DNA of 64,000 nt from positions 3,348,001 through 3,412,000 of the forward strand of contig JAHRBC010000003.1 of NCBI GenBank assembly GCA_022702545.1, written 5' to 3'. This document shows positions 1-11,133 of this stretch, in pieces (position 1 is the first letter of the stretch; every line of letters begins with the position of its first letter). The translations under genes were made by a program, and so were the position numbers. The notes beneath the pieces were generated by a model that was not told the origin of the DNA, did not search any database, and saw only the letters and a program-made list of their open reading frames with translations. The DNA is from Phycomyces nitens. Its lineage: Eukaryota; Mucoromycota; Mucoromycetes; Mucorales; Phycomycetaceae.

Positions 1-165
1 CTGTGCCTGAGCTTGTGCTTGGGCCTGTGCCTGTGCCTGTGCCTGTGCCTGGGCCTGGGCTTGAGCTTGGGCCTGTGCTTGGGCCTGTGCTTGGGCCTGT
101 GCTTGGGCTTGAGCTTGTGCTTGAGCCTGTGCTTGGGCCTGAGCTTGGGCTTGAGCTTGAGCTTG
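1..165. repeat. Degenerate hexanucleotide repeat encoding (Gln-Ala)n
   Basis: Units of the type cctgtg, cttggg, cctggg and cttgag follow one another on the plus strand. On the minus strand they read CAR-GCN, i.e. Gln-Ala. Third-position variation with a constant dipeptide suggests the repeat is read as protein rather than being neutral DNA. It runs off the left edge. Confidence 0.8.
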
Positions 166-531
166 TTGTTGTGATTGTGTTTGGGATGGTTGGATCTGTG
201 CCTGCGGTTGCTGGTAGGTCATCATACCTTGTGAGAAAGAGGATTGAAAGCTATGACCTGAAGAATATCCCAAATTTTGTTGGCTCATGTAGGCTAAAGA
301 AGACATTGAGCGTTGCTGAGAAGATTGTTGAGGAACAATATGCTGAGCTTGTTGTTGCTGCTGCTGCTGTGCTTGCTGCTGGAATTGCTGCTGTTGCTGT
401 GCTTGTTGTTGTTGAAACTGTTGGTGGTATATTGGCATAGAAAACCCAGGATCAACAGGAGGATAGCCAGGATTTAGTTGCATGCCAACAATACTCGGAT
501 GCTGCAACTGCTGCTGTTGCTGCTGTAAGTG

Positions 532-571
<40 letters not shown>

Positions 572-648
572 TGCTGTGGGTCAAGGTTTGGAATCTGATA
601 ACCAGATGCAGCCATGTAATTCTGAAACATATCCCGTTGATGAGACAT
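1..648 (-). CDS. Q-rich protein with QA repeats (partial, 3' end outside window)
   Basis: The minus strand is open from an ATG at 648 to the window edge: 216 codons, no stop. The N-terminus reads MSHQRDMFQNYMAASGYQIP. A CAG/CAA-encoded glutamine run follows (about 501-575), then a Q-rich linker with scattered Tyr/Met/Pro, then a long alternating Gln-Ala tract at 1-165 built from hexanucleotide repeats. Such low-complexity tracts are common in fungal transcription and chromatin regulators, for example Mediator or SWI/SNF subunits. No folded domain lies in the visible part, so function is not assigned. The plus-strand reading of the same DNA (Leu/Pro/Val repeats) is its antisense shadow. The start is the first in-frame ATG before low-complexity sequence; an upstream coding exon cannot be excluded. 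Confidence 0.7.
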
Positions 649-1983
649 GTTGGCTGTATATGTTGGCTTTTCAATGAAAAGAGGATCCTTGTGGTGTCCT
701 CGTAATTGCGGGTTTCGTTTGTTGTCTACTGCTGGTCAGACCAGAGGAAACGCTTAAAAAAAAGATATCCTAATGAAAGATTTTGGATAAATAAATGGTT
801 ACATCCAATGATGATTGGTCTTCAATTGCTTTGTCATCCATGTTCCCCACACCACCCCATACACACACGCCTTTTTGTGTTTAGACTTCTTTCGTGTGCA
901 TACGCAAGGGTCGCGTCATCGGAGTGCATCTTTATATGCATTGCGCGTTTCTATGTCACTATCTTGTCCTTCATTCTAGGCGTGTGTACGAGTGGTGCCA
1001 ACATGTTTGGATACATGTCCCCTTTTCTCATCCATTTCAACCCCATGACGTACCAATCGCTGAGTCAAAAATAAAAATAAAGAATCTTGGTGCTTGATCA
1101 AGATGATGGAGTCGGGGATGTAGGCGATTATAGAGAAACAGACTAAGAAAGCGAGTCAGACTTGTACAGCCTCGCCTTTCTATCCGGAGAGTCGATAGAG
1201 TGGGCCAAAAAGGTAAAAAAACAAGGAATTGAAAAAAAAAATTCTGACGATTCACCTAAAAATTTTGGAACCCCAGTAAGAGGGTTTGTAAAGTGGCGGG
1301 GCAGACGTGGGTTGCAAATCAAATGGGTTTTGATTCCCCGAGAGAAGAGAAGGAAAATCAAAGAGGGAGGGGGGAGTGGGGGGATGAGGGCAAAATAAGA
1401 GGATATTCATTATGGGCACAGACGAGAACAAAGATCCAAGAGGTCTTGTTTAATCTTCATTAGCATTTGAAGCTCAACACGGCCTAAACTAACCAGAACG
1501 ATAATAATATACAGCCAGTAGATTTCTAATAGCTCAAAAGACGTCTCTTTCTATTATATCATTTTTACAGATATATTTATAATACAAATATATTATTGTC
1601 CAAATCAACAACAAACATGCCAAATCCTGCTCCTTTGTCCAACGTCGACGCTCAGGCACATAGGATAGAGTGAATGCCTCGCTCAACAATCGTCCACCCC
1701 GACCCCTTGTACGACCTAACAAGGTACTACCGCTTTTCACCTTTCTTTTTTTTTCTTTTTGCAGGAAGCAAAACTGTTATCAGCCAAAAATTCCATTAAT
1801 ACTGCAGCCTGGCCAAGAACTATCAATCTAAGCAGCATTGTGTTTATGCTAGCAAGATTGGTTTTGACGATAGGCTGTGTGCTGTGGTCCAACAACTCGG
1901 ACCCGCAGCGTCCTACAGCCTCCGTCGATCCAAAACACAGGATTTTATAAAGTTCTCTTCAAGACACAATACCAAACACCAAA
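649..1983. other. Intergenic region upstream of the Q-rich gene
   Basis: No credible gene was found. Open frames here are short, lack family resemblance and overlap on both strands. The block holds the promoter side of the minus-strand Q-rich gene, including a TGACGTAC CRE-like word near 1047 and a TGAGTCA AP-1-like word near 1062. Poly-T and AT-rich stretches precede the LINE remnant. Confidence 0.5.
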
Positions 1984-1992
1984 CACCAAACG

Positions 1993-2524
1993 ATGAGTTT
2001 ACCATCAAACACTCGCGAATCATTGGATCCCCTTGTTTCTCCTCGGATTCCAGCATTCAAAGGGTCAGTCTTTACAACCTCCCAGTCTGCAAAGTCGAGA
2101 CTGATCTATGTGATCCTCTCAAATATGCCATGGAGCATTATGGTAAGATCATCAATGTACGTGCCTACATTGACTACCATGGGCAGTTCAGAGTCGAGGC
2201 TGCAGTGTTCCTGGACACTTTGGCTGTATCTCCAATTCGCCCACTTCAACTTCACTCATTGGCGGATGCTTCAATGCACCAATTTTGGCCCGTTCAAAGG
2301 CCATGGCCCACCATTGTCGCTACTGCCGTCAAGAGGGACGCCTCATTCTGCCATGCCCCACACGTCCGCCCCCCTCTCCTCCTCGATACCATTTCTGCAA
2401 TAAAACCGGTCATCTAGCCAGCGAAACTCTCTGCCCTGAGCATCCCTCCCACTGTCCCCAGTGTATTCTGTCTTTACCACACCAGCCACCATCACAAAAC
2501 TTCCTCCAAAGACAAGGATATTGA
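1993..2524 (+). pseudogene. LINE ORF1 (gag-like, CCHC zinc knuckles), broken
   Basis: Two overlapping frames carry gag-like sequence. One, at about 2070-2215, resembles an RNA-binding module around VSLYNLPVCK. Another, at about 2300-2470, carries cysteine knuckles: CRYC, then a CHFC-like HFCNKTGHLASETLC segment, then CPQC. The change of frame between them shows at least one indel. Zinc knuckles following an RRM-like region are typical of ORF1 in L1/Tad-type elements, where the protein binds element RNA. No intact product is expected. Confidence 0.5.
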
Positions 2525-2784
2525 CATTCTTAAAGCCAAGAATCTCATCAAGGTCATCACTGTACGTGAATCAACGGCAGACATGTTCAAGGCTCAGAAA
2601 TATACTTTGATCGAGATCAAGATTGATGCAGGCGAAATTGATGAACTTGTGGCCGACCCCACTGGTGACTCTTTGAACTCTGGCAAGTGCTTTAAATCTA
2701 GTTGTGACATCCGTGTCACATATAATACTTTTGTCACTCTCTATCTCTCTCTGTTCCTGGTGAACCCAGGAAACCCTGATCTCA

Positions 2785-3980
2785 ATGTCGGCTGATGAGC
2801 GAGTCTTCTCAGTGCTCATCTCCCATTCAGACAAACACATTGATCCCATTGTTCTCATTGCGGTGTATGGACTTAGTACCTCTGCACAAAGAAACCCCTT
2901 TTACCATTCTCTGACCACTTCTCTTGCCTCAACTCCACATAACCATTCCATTTTTCTCTTTGGCAAGTTCAACTACAATTTCCACTACCACAACACCCAC
3001 CACCCACCACCCACCACCCAGCCTGGCGTCATTACCTACAGCAACACTTTTCCAACGCTATTACTGCACCCAATTCTGCTCCATTTGCCACCTTTAACAA
3101 CGGTAGACTCAAAACATACATTGACTTCATATTTTCCCCACATAACCTCACAACCAATGCTCCTAAAGACATCTTTCTCGACCTGTCTTGGACCAACCAT
3201 GGCCTCTTGACCGTCTCACTCCCTTTCCAGCGCCTATATGAGCCTGACGCGTGATGCTTTAACACTATTTTTCTCACTCTCGACTCCTTCACAGACTAAC
3301 CCAACCTTCTCCTCGACTCCGCGTGTATCTCTCTCCAAGCAGAGGATTCTCCCGGTTCCCAATGGTATACCCTTGATCAAACCACCAAAAACCTCATCAT
3401 GACATATACGAAATAACACGCCTGACGCTGCAAAACTCTGCCTGGTTTACCTGAGGTGGAAGCTGATATTACAAACCTCCAGGCTCACAAGACTGTCACT
3501 CTTGCTCAGCAAGCGATTGGTCGCTGAACGGAAGATGGTAAGCAGTACAATGCTTATTTCTACAACGTCATCAAATCACCCAATATTGAAAGCTTCATTA
3601 CCTCTCTTAAAGACCCTTCCTCTGGAGAAATCTTCGCCTCCAACTTTGCCTTACTCGCCGGTACACGACATTTCTACAAGACTTTTACTCTAAAGAACCC
3701 ATTGTCCTTGACGATGCTCCCTCACTCTGTCAGGATCTCTTCTAATGCCTCTTTCACACTCCTTCAGCCCATAACTGCTCTCGAACTTGAGGGCGTTTTA
3801 AAAATGACCTCATAAAGTTCGAGCCCTGGATTTGATGGTCTCCCCTATCCCCTGTGTAATAGGCTTATTCTTCATCCACATGTGCGAAAGCTGGTTGGGG
3901 CAGTCTATCAAGACGCTCTTTACGGAGTTTTCCTATCTTCCTGGTGGGATATCAGTTATACTGCTGTAGTAATAGTGAAG
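2785..3980 (+). pseudogene. LINE ORF2 (endonuclease plus start of reverse transcriptase), broken
   Basis: From 2785 one frame reads an endonuclease-like segment with the VYGLSTSAQRNPFYHSL block and a FGKFNYN match to the GDFN motif of exonuclease-endonuclease-phosphatase domains, with Asp replaced by Lys. The frame then shifts; near 3125-3220 a block with LDLSWTNHGLLTVSLPF recalls the family's SDH region. After more stops, 3816-3975 resumes as the RT N-terminal block SPGFDGLPYPL. In active LINEs this protein nicks target DNA and reverse transcribes element RNA. Here it is interrupted and lacks the RT core. Confidence 0.5.
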
Positions 3981-4079
3981 TGAATTCACCATCAATATCA
4001 ACGAGCAATCAACTCATACATTAGTACTCTTTAATTTTCTACTTATTCTCACTAACTGTTTACATTTATTAACTAGTAT

Positions 4080-4351
4080 CGCAACTTGCAGTTTGTGACT
4101 CCAAACTCATTGAGTTTATCAACAGCGTTTTTCTCATTACTGATCCTCATAACGAGACGATCTATGAACGAAATGAAGTGTCTTTAGAGGAAATTCTTAA
4201 CAAGACAAAGCAATATACGACTTTTATAAAAAAGAGACCTGCAACTTTTACGCAGTTTTCAACAACAGCAACAACAAAGTATGTCTTTTCATTGTTGACT
4301 ATGCCGCTCTTTCAACAAAACCTGATGATGTCCTGGATCCAGTCAGGTAAG
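4080..4351 (+). pseudogene. Unidentified coding fragment with one frameshift
   Basis: Between an acceptor-like tag ending near 4091 and a donor-like gtaagt after 4347, one frame reads KLIEFINSVFLITDPHNET and continues to ILNKTK near 4210. A -1 shift then restores a second open frame beginning YDFYKKETCNFYAVFN and ending DDVLDPVR. Composition is protein-like in both halves, so this looks like one former exon with an indel, or a sequence error. I do not recognise the family. Confidence 0.3.
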
Positions 4352-5170
4352 TTCCACAGTAGCATAGTTCTTCATTTTATTGCACACACACACACCTCCC
4401 GGTAAAAATCATAAATTCCTGGAATATATTGCTATCGATCGTCTGAAAGAAATAAAAAAGGGGTGTTTGATAAAACAATATATAATACATAGTAGCATTA
4501 AAAAGCACTTGCCACATTCTGCCTTTAGTCCCAACGATTGTGTTTAGGGATACACTAGGTTTTCTAGTCCAAAGCAAGAAAAAAATCCAAGTTTCCTTTT
4601 CATTGTTCATCCTTTCTAACTAGTATCAACAAAAATAACATTCCTTGATTGCTGTCAAACAATGAACCAACTCATATATGAGCACAATGTAAACAGCAGT
4701 AACAGCAGTAACGATTGCGCGTGCACAAGCAACGTGCATTTATTACGGCAAAAGCATCAATGGCAAAAACAAAAGGGAATGGGAGAAGCGACTCAATGAC
4801 ATTGCAAATATCGACATTTGCTATCTAGAAGACACACCTACGAAGCCATTTTCTTTCTTTCTTTTTTCTTAACATGTCTTTTATTTTTGTTTATTTGACA
4901 ACACGAATATAAAATTGGCTCGCACCCAAACTGACAACTAGAATCCCAAAAGACAGGTGTCGAATGCTTTTATGAGGGGCCGAATTATAGTTTCAATGGG
5001 AAAGGGACGTTATTTACTCTGAGATTTCGACATCCGTTGACATTCCAAAAAGTACTTTTTAGAATGTGATAAAGGCATCTTTGTACCCTCAAAATGTCTG
5101 TAGAGCACATCAAAGGTCATAAACCAAGCTCAAGCTGCGATAGTTTACTCATTTCACAAGGAGGCATTCT
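4352..5170. other. Intergenic region between LINE remnant and Tc1 remnant
   Basis: AT-rich, with a short CA run at 4382-4392. No gene was supported. The last 200 bases (about 4970-5170) may hold the eroded N-terminal part of the adjacent transposase, but no frame is readable. Confidence 0.4.
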
Positions 5171-5176
5171 TCTCAA

Positions 5177-5990
5177 TTGCAGCTTAGCATGAAATTAGTA
5201 GATGTAGGAATCTTTATGTCTTTCATTACATTTGTAAGAACATTGAACTTTTTTGGCTATGGATCCAATTTATTGGCACCCAAGCCTAGTCTAACCAAAA
5301 GACACAAAGATAATTGGTTGAAATGGTGCCAGGACAAGATTAACTGGGCAGTTGACCAGTGGAAATCATTTGTCTGGCCAGATGTGTCCCGACTTCTTAT
5401 TGTTGGCAATGATGGCAGTATCAGAGTCATTGCAAAGAAGGATGAGAGAGGTATGCCGATAAGAGCATTGTCAGTACATACAAGTTTGATAAGGGTTCTG
5501 TCATGATCTGAGGCCTTTTCTAGGGAAGTGGTATTGGCCCTTTGGTTACCTAGAGGGAGACATTGACCAAGACAAATATGTGGATTGCCTGGCCAAACAC
5601 TCTCCCATGGTATAAAGAGCTCGCTAGAGATATGAACCAATATTTTTTTGTTTCAAGAATAAGGTGTTCCATGCTATACTGATGTTCATCCTATATGGTG
5701 TAAGAAAGAGAGGTTTCTCTTGAGTAGCTTCAACTTTTGGCCTGCATAGAGCCCAGATCTCAACCCTATTGAGTATATTTTGGCTCATATTGCTCAGAAA
5801 CTTTGCAATAATTGAGAAAATATAATCACTGTGAATGAGCTTGAGGTAGTAATACACAAAACATGGTTAGAGATAGCTCTTCAAGTTTTGGTAACCATGA
5901 CATGACCTATGGGCATCAGTATATATTTACACATCGGAAAGCGAGTCAAACAATTACGCATTGCTCAATGAGATGTATTTTTTTGGCTGT
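5177..5990 (+). pseudogene. Tc1/mariner (IS630 superfamily) transposase, degenerate
   Basis: The frame from 5177 reads LTKRHKDNWLKWCQDKINW, VDQWKSFVWPDVSRL and IVGNDGSIRV, the region leading to the second catalytic Asp of Tc1-like DDE transposases (usual form WSDESRF; Asp is kept here). After stops the match continues in other frames: GSVMI-like, IGPLVxLEGxIDQDKYVDCLAKH, and near 5752-5775 SPDLNPIEYIL, the block before the third catalytic residue. Multiple stops and shifts mean it is inactive. The N-terminal helix-turn-helix region is not recognisable. The element was inserted in plus orientation. Confidence 0.7.
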
Positions 5991-6363
5991 CAGTACTTTG
6001 TTACTGTTTACGCATCACAATATACATATTACAATGGATTTTAAAATCATCTTATGATTTGGGAACAGACTGTGTTAAGCAAGTAAAGCCACCAAATCAG
6101 AGTCTATTAAGAATATACTTTGAATCACTAAAAGTTCTAAACTAAACCTATATTTTATAAGTCTTGGTGGCAAGAGTTTAATACAGCTTAAACAAATTGG
6201 CAGCAGTATTTTCTAATCTACTCTTCACATTATTTGATATATAGAGAGAAAGAAAAGTAAATGAAGCATACCTCCATGTTTTATGTGCTAGTAGTCATGG
6301 TGATTTATCTAGTCCGTGACTTGGTTAATTTTGTGTCGATTTAACAGTATCACTGTTTTAAGC
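5934..6363. repeat. Tail of Tc1-like element, shared with a second copy at 49.7-50.1 kb
   Basis: This stretch and 49693-50068 align over several patches in the same order: the word tttacgcatcacaat, a tagtcgattaagaatat-like word (here agtctattaagaatatact), ctttgaatca, and gtgacttggtt followed by a ttgtttaac-like end. Identity is imperfect with indels, as expected for old copies of one element. The block begins inside the transposase C-terminus and extends past it, so it probably carries the element's 3' end. Confidence 0.55.
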
Positions 6364-8061
6364 TCTTTGTCAAATTCGGTCCAATACCCCTTCTGCAAGA
6401 TCTCCTTTAAGAGGTGAATGCGACTGTCTGTAAAGCAGATCCAGGGCAAAAACATACGTGTGGCTTGTATTCAAGCAGACTATACTGAAATGATCTCCCA
6501 CAGACCCAAATATATTGACTATGAGCATTTCAAATCAACTGGATCATAAAATGATGTATTTTGAAAGATTATACATTTCTGTTGGGATTAAATGGCATTT
6601 AAATATCCAATTGATGTGTATAGTATCATGGCCCAATGGACAATAATAATAAAATACAGACTACCTTGTCAGAACCCTTTTTATAATGAACCAAGCTATG
6701 CACCAACAATGCATAATACAAGATAATTGTTACGCTAGATGTTTCATTTTGTATTTTTGTGGTGCCAGAATAGCTTAATTCAGTAACTAACCACAAGTTT
6801 CATTTCAGCAGATATATTTTTGGGACAAAAACATTCTTACAATCAAAGCTTCAGAGTCATTATAATGCCAAGACCACAGGGTACTTTTTATTGCTATTCC
6901 AGACAAGGTCTATGGCTATTAACTTGCCAGAATGAATTTTACAGTTTGTATCTTGGAATGTTTGATTCCAATTGCCGTATAATATCTTTAATCTCTGTAG
7001 ATTATACTCGATTGGCTTGTTTTACAATGTCTTTTTTTTTGTGATAATGGTATGCTTGATATCAAATATTTACAAATTGACATTGTCTAGGTTTATCACA
7101 GAATAATAGACTATCAAATAAGGCGAGCTGTATACACATACTGTTTAATGGCCTCTGCCAAGTGTATCATTTATCACATCCCAAATGCTTGTCATCGTGG
7201 CTTGGTTCTATTGACATTGTATTTAACCTTTAGACCCTTTCTTTGGAATACATGATATACAGGGTGAATTTCACGGGATATTTACAATGAAACAAAAAAA
7301 ACGTCTCATGTATTCCAAATACCAACTTGAAGCATAGAGTATCCTTTTAGTATCCTTTAAACCAGCAATGTAGCTGTACTAGATCTTTTGTTTTTTTTTT
7401 AAAAAAAAAAGTAGATACTCAACAATTGTGCTGATAACTTGATAGAAACCAATTGCATGCCCTTTAAGCAAGTATCAGTGGCTAGGTTTGTCTTGGCCAG
7501 ATTCATTATTCGTGCTCCCCTGAATAGAGAAATACACAGGATCCATTCTTTAGATTAGACAAGAGCACCTTCTTTGGTCTGCTAACAATCGAATAAATAC
7601 AGTAATAGACTAGCATTGCATCAAAGGATACTCCTAGATATACCAGCCCCACATCTAAACAAGCCAATATGTTTGGTTGGCAGAGACTCTGCTCTGCATA
7701 ATCTTCATATTCTCCAGCATTTGTATCTTGCATAATTGTGTTTGCTATGTAAAAAAAAAAGGAGATTATGTTGATCAGATAAGCAATCCTTGACCGATTT
7801 GTTGGTGTCAACAGTAGGAATTATGAGCCTTTTATGCCAAATACATTGACTATCTTACTCTCCTCTTTCTTACCTTTGACCTTCTCCTAGATCACTGGCG
7901 ATCCTTCCATCGTCTCCCCGTAAGCATGCCTGTGCTTCCCAAGTATACATACCTTTTGTGCTATAATCTCTCCTCAAATAAATCAAGGACCTTTTATATC
8001 TTGCCGCACAAAAATGTGGTATTCAATCCATACTATTATGCAAACAATAGTTTTTTTTTAA

Positions 8062-8092
<31 letters not shown>

Positions 8093-8093
8093 T
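8062..8093. repeat. (AAT)n microsatellite
   Basis: About ten uninterrupted AAT units follow a T8-A4 stretch. Similar AAT tracts recur at 8597-8615, 13855-13900 and 16764-16787, so this is a genome-wide slippage repeat rather than a specific element. Confidence 0.9.
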
Positions 8094-9520
8094 TTAAAGT
8101 TGATTTACAGGCCTAGTCTACGCTATATTTGATAAAGTAGCTTGACATTAGCCAATATATAGGATACCTGGTTGACCTTATTGATATCTTTAATAATCCA
8201 AGACAAGATTCAGTAACATAGTCAAGCCACATCTGCTAATTGATTATATTATCTCCTTAAATCCGAGACCCAAGTCTGACAAATCGATAAATTAAGGATC
8301 GCTAAGAAAAGAAGGAGGGTGGGAGGTATTTAAAGGAGCCTCGTGGGCATGGAATATGCTGCCCCACTTGTGTGCCTTGTGGTGTTGTCTACGCAGCTTC
8401 TTTACACTCCAAACTTACCCCCTTTAACAGCAAATAGGATCGATACTTGGATTGATAAAGTCATCGAATCTAGAGACCAACTCCCAAATCTTTTATTATT
8501 AAAACATCCAAATGGTGTATAAGATATCGTGGTTGGCATAAGAATAAAACAAATGGCTTATTTCATTAATTCATTAGCAGTTTCTTTTTTATAAAAATAA
8601 TAATAATAATAATATCGATACTGCCACCATGCATCCAAGCACCACTTTCTACCTTGCGAAATATTCTAAATAGGGCTATATATCTTCCTTGGGATCTATA
8701 ATTATTGTCGCATTAAACACGTTGTATAGTGCTTCTTTTTTTTTCTTGTCTTTTTTCCTTGTGCTATCGACCTGGTTCTTCAACTGATGTGGTCTGAATC
8801 TCATGTACACATTATTTGGCAGAAATAAGGACCAAACTTTAACGTGAGCAGAGCAGCATGTCAGATACGAATCATAGGATTAAGCGAAACACAACCCCGT
8901 AAGGATGTCAGGACATGGAGAAGAAATGAACCCTGTGCACTTGCCAAATAAAGCCACAATTCTACATGGCAGATAATATGGGAGGACCCTTGAGGGATTG
9001 AACCTTGCGAGAATATCTTGAAACAATTTTTATATATACATAAAATATATAAAGATGGTTTAAAGACCATGACAAATCGCAGGTGTAAAAGAGAGTCGCA
9101 GCTAACGATCGACCCTTTTGATCATCTGTGGATGTTCCGAGAATTTATCAATTTATTGTAATTTTATTATATAGAGTTTGCATTGTTCTCTTTATCGATT
9201 AAAATATATATTAAGATGGCTTTAAGAAGATTTATAAATAAATTTATTAATTCTTAATATGCGGAAATATTTTTTTGAAAATGTCAAATTAAGAATAAAT
9301 CTACCATTATATAATAAAGAGGCGAATGTTTAGGACTATCCCGATTTTTTTTAGATGTATGTATGTATGTATTTGAATACTTTGGTATCAGAAGAGGGAG
9401 GTTCACGACCAAAGCATGAGCGGCTCCCTTTTTGTATTAAAAAAAAGAAAGATGAATGAATTTGGATTAAGAAGAAGATTAATGTGAAATAAAGTGCATA
9501 ATATGAATGATTAAAATATG

Positions 9521-9611
9521 TGTGTATGTATATGTATATATATATATATGTATATATGTATGTATATAAAAATATAAATATAAATATATATATAAATATA
9601 TATAAATGTGA
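9521..9611. repeat. TA/TATG/AAATAT low-complexity tract
   Basis: A run of gtatgtatatgtatata-type units grades into atataaatat units. No structure beyond alternating purine-pyrimidine repeats is visible. It lies downstream of the minus-strand kinase gene. Confidence 0.8.
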
Positions 9612-9828
9612 AATGTGTGTGTATGTGTATACACGCTGAGAAGGTAAGGAGGAAAATGGGATGGTAAAGACATAATAATTGCAAAATTAGGGGAAAATGG
9701 AAGCGTGAGATGTGCTAGAAATAAATGCAGGATAACCATAGTGTTGCAATGATGATAAACAGAGCATTAAAAGCTTAGGAAGCAAAATAATAGAAAGACA
9801 TGCAGAATGTAAAATAAAAAAGAAAGTG

Positions 9829-9905
9829 GCAATGATAATAATAAGAATAATAATAATAGTAATAAGAATAATAGTAATAATTAAAATAAAAATAATAATA
9901 ATAAA
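9829..9905. repeat. Imperfect AAT/AATAG repeat tract
   Basis: Units aataataat, aagaataat and agtaat repeat for about 75 bases just beyond the kinase stop codon. Apparent Ile-rich reading frames over it are artefacts of the repeat. Confidence 0.85.
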
Positions 9906-9975
9906 AAAAAAGAATGATGTTGTGGATTTTTGGATCCATGAAAGTTTTGGGTGTTTTAAAGGCATGTCAGTACAA

Positions 9976-11133
9976 TCAGTCACGGAACCATGGGTGACTG
10001 AGGATCTGGTGGATGCTAGGCCGCTTATCAGGTGAACGTTCCAGCATACACGAGACAAGGTGGAGACATTTAGAGGAGACCTTAATTTTTGGCTGGGCAA
10101 ATCGACCCGAGATAGCCATCTGTGGGTCATGGAAAGGAACTTCTCCAAACAGTATCGTGTACAAGAGCACGCCGAGAGACCAGACCTCGGCAGGCTCAGC
10201 ACGGTACATTTGGCGCATCAGGATTTCTGGGGAAGCAAACGAGATGGTTCCATAAAACTTGTTGAAAAGACATGGCTTGTTCTGGCCATAGTGTCGAGGC
10301 AGGATAACGGCTGAACCAAAGTCGATCAGCTTGACTTTGTACCGATCATCAATCACAATGTTTTCGTCCTTTATGTCGCGGTGACATATGCCGAGCGAAT
10401 CGAGATGGGCAACGCATTCGACAATCTGGCGGAAAATGTCCTTTGCTAGAGACTCTTCGAAATTATGGTGACGCTCAATGCATTCAAACAGGTCACAAGA
10501 GGTTCGTCGGGTAAACACACGAGTAGGGTATTCCTCGATTGGAGAGTCAATGGAAGATGAGTATGAGTCTTCAGATGTCTGGGACAATGCAGGCGAGTGA
10601 GGTACTCCGGCAGGGAAGGGATCGGTGTCCAGAGGAGAAGACCATTGTGTGCCATGAAGCTCCATTACAAGGTAAAAGAATGAATCATCCTGGTATGAAT
10701 CGACATATCCAATGATTCCGGGGTGGCGGACGTTCTTGAGGACATAGATCTCCATCGGTATAGGGCCTTCTTCTACATCGCGCACCCAGGCATGGGCAGG
10801 TACCTTGTGGCGAAATATGAACTTGACAGCACGCTCAATACCAGTACGGCGTTCGTGGGCAGACACAACAAATCCAAATCCTCCACTGCCGAGTTCTTCT
10901 CCGAGAGCATATTTTGCAAGGAATCCAGGATGGAGACGATGGTGCATCAGAGACTGGGCAGAGACGGTGAGATCCTGTTTGATGAGGGGTGTTGCTTGAG
11001 GTGGAGAAGGCAGACCGATGGACTGCAGAGGCTGGATGCTGGGTAGTGTGTAAGGGTGGGTTGGGTGAATGGCGATTGGAGGAAGAGTTGGCTTTGTGTT
11101 TGACGGACCGTACAGATGAATAGGTAAAGACAT
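9976..11133 (-). CDS. Ser/Thr protein kinase, PAS-kinase-like catalytic domain
   Basis: A single-exon gene of 385 residues. The kinase domain spans about 74-384: Gly loop LGSGGFGFVV at 81-90, ATP lysine in RAVKF (K104), helix-C Glu in PMEIYVL (E128), catalytic loop HRDIKDEN at 251-258 (D253), DFG at 271-273, SPE at 301-303. MELHG at the hinge, DLFECIE, and HRDIKDENIVI with LIDFGSA are the wording of PAS kinases (human PASK, yeast Psk1/Psk2), which couple nutrient state to glucose partitioning and translation. Two oddities: no PAS domain lies upstream (only about 70 Pro-rich residues), and a Ser/Pro/Asp-rich insert of about 45 residues (163-208) separates the hinge from DLFECIE. All catalytic residues are present. 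The family call is fairly secure; the exact orthologue is not. Confidence 0.9.
   Translation of the reverse strand: MSLPIHLYGPSNTKPTLPPIAIHPTHPYTLPSIQPLQSIGLPSPPQATPLIKQDLTVSAQSLMHHRLHPGFLAKYALGEELGSGGFGFVVSAHERRTGIERAVKFIFRHKVPAHAWVRDVEEGPIPMEIYVLKNVRHPGIIGYVDSYQDDSFFYLVMELHGTQWSSPLDTDPFPAGVPHSPALSQTSEDSYSSSIDSPIEEYPTRVFTRRTSCDLFECIERHHNFEESLAKDIFRQIVECVAHLDSLGICHRDIKDENIVIDDRYKVKLIDFGSAVILPRHYGQNKPCLFNKFYGTISFASPEILMRQMYRAEPAEVWSLGVLLYTILFGEVPFHDPQMAISGRFAQPKIKVSSKCLHLVSCMLERSPDKRPSIHQILSHPWFRD

Larger units (their letters stand above)
1984..4000 (+). mobile_element. Decayed non-LTR retrotransposon (LINE), truncated in the RT domain
   Basis: Three hallmarks of a two-ORF LINE appear in order, broken by stops and frameshifts: a gag-like ORF1 with zinc knuckles (about 2070-2500), an apurinic-type endonuclease domain (about 2785-3230), and the start of a reverse transcriptase with the SPGFDGLPYPL block (about 3816-3860). 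The RT frame fails near 3975, before the palm motif carrying the catalytic aspartates, so the 3' half of ORF2 is missing. No target-site duplication or poly-A tail could be defined. It is a dead copy. Order and motifs support LINE strongly; clade is not resolved. Confidence 0.65.
6364..9975. other. Long AT-rich intergenic region
   Basis: No gene could be supported on either strand. Open frames are short, codon-atypical and unrelated to families I know. The region holds homopolymer and simple repeats (TTTTTTTT/AAAAAAAA near 7390-7410, AAT tracts near 8062 and 8597, ATGT near 9357, TA/TATG near 9520-9610, AAT-rich 9829-9905). The block 8300-8430 is less AT-rich with a TATTTAAA box and might be a promoter or non-coding transcript; nothing else supports that. 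Confidence 0.5.

Noticed and set aside
3..440. Plus-strand Leu/Pro/Val-repeat reading frame
   Set aside because: Antisense shadow of the Gln-Ala repeat on the minus strand, which has a normal start and a protein-like non-repetitive part.
9687..10202. Minus-strand ORF ending in Ile/Phe-rich repeats
   Set aside because: Overlaps the kinase C-terminus in another frame and runs into the AAT repeat; artefact.
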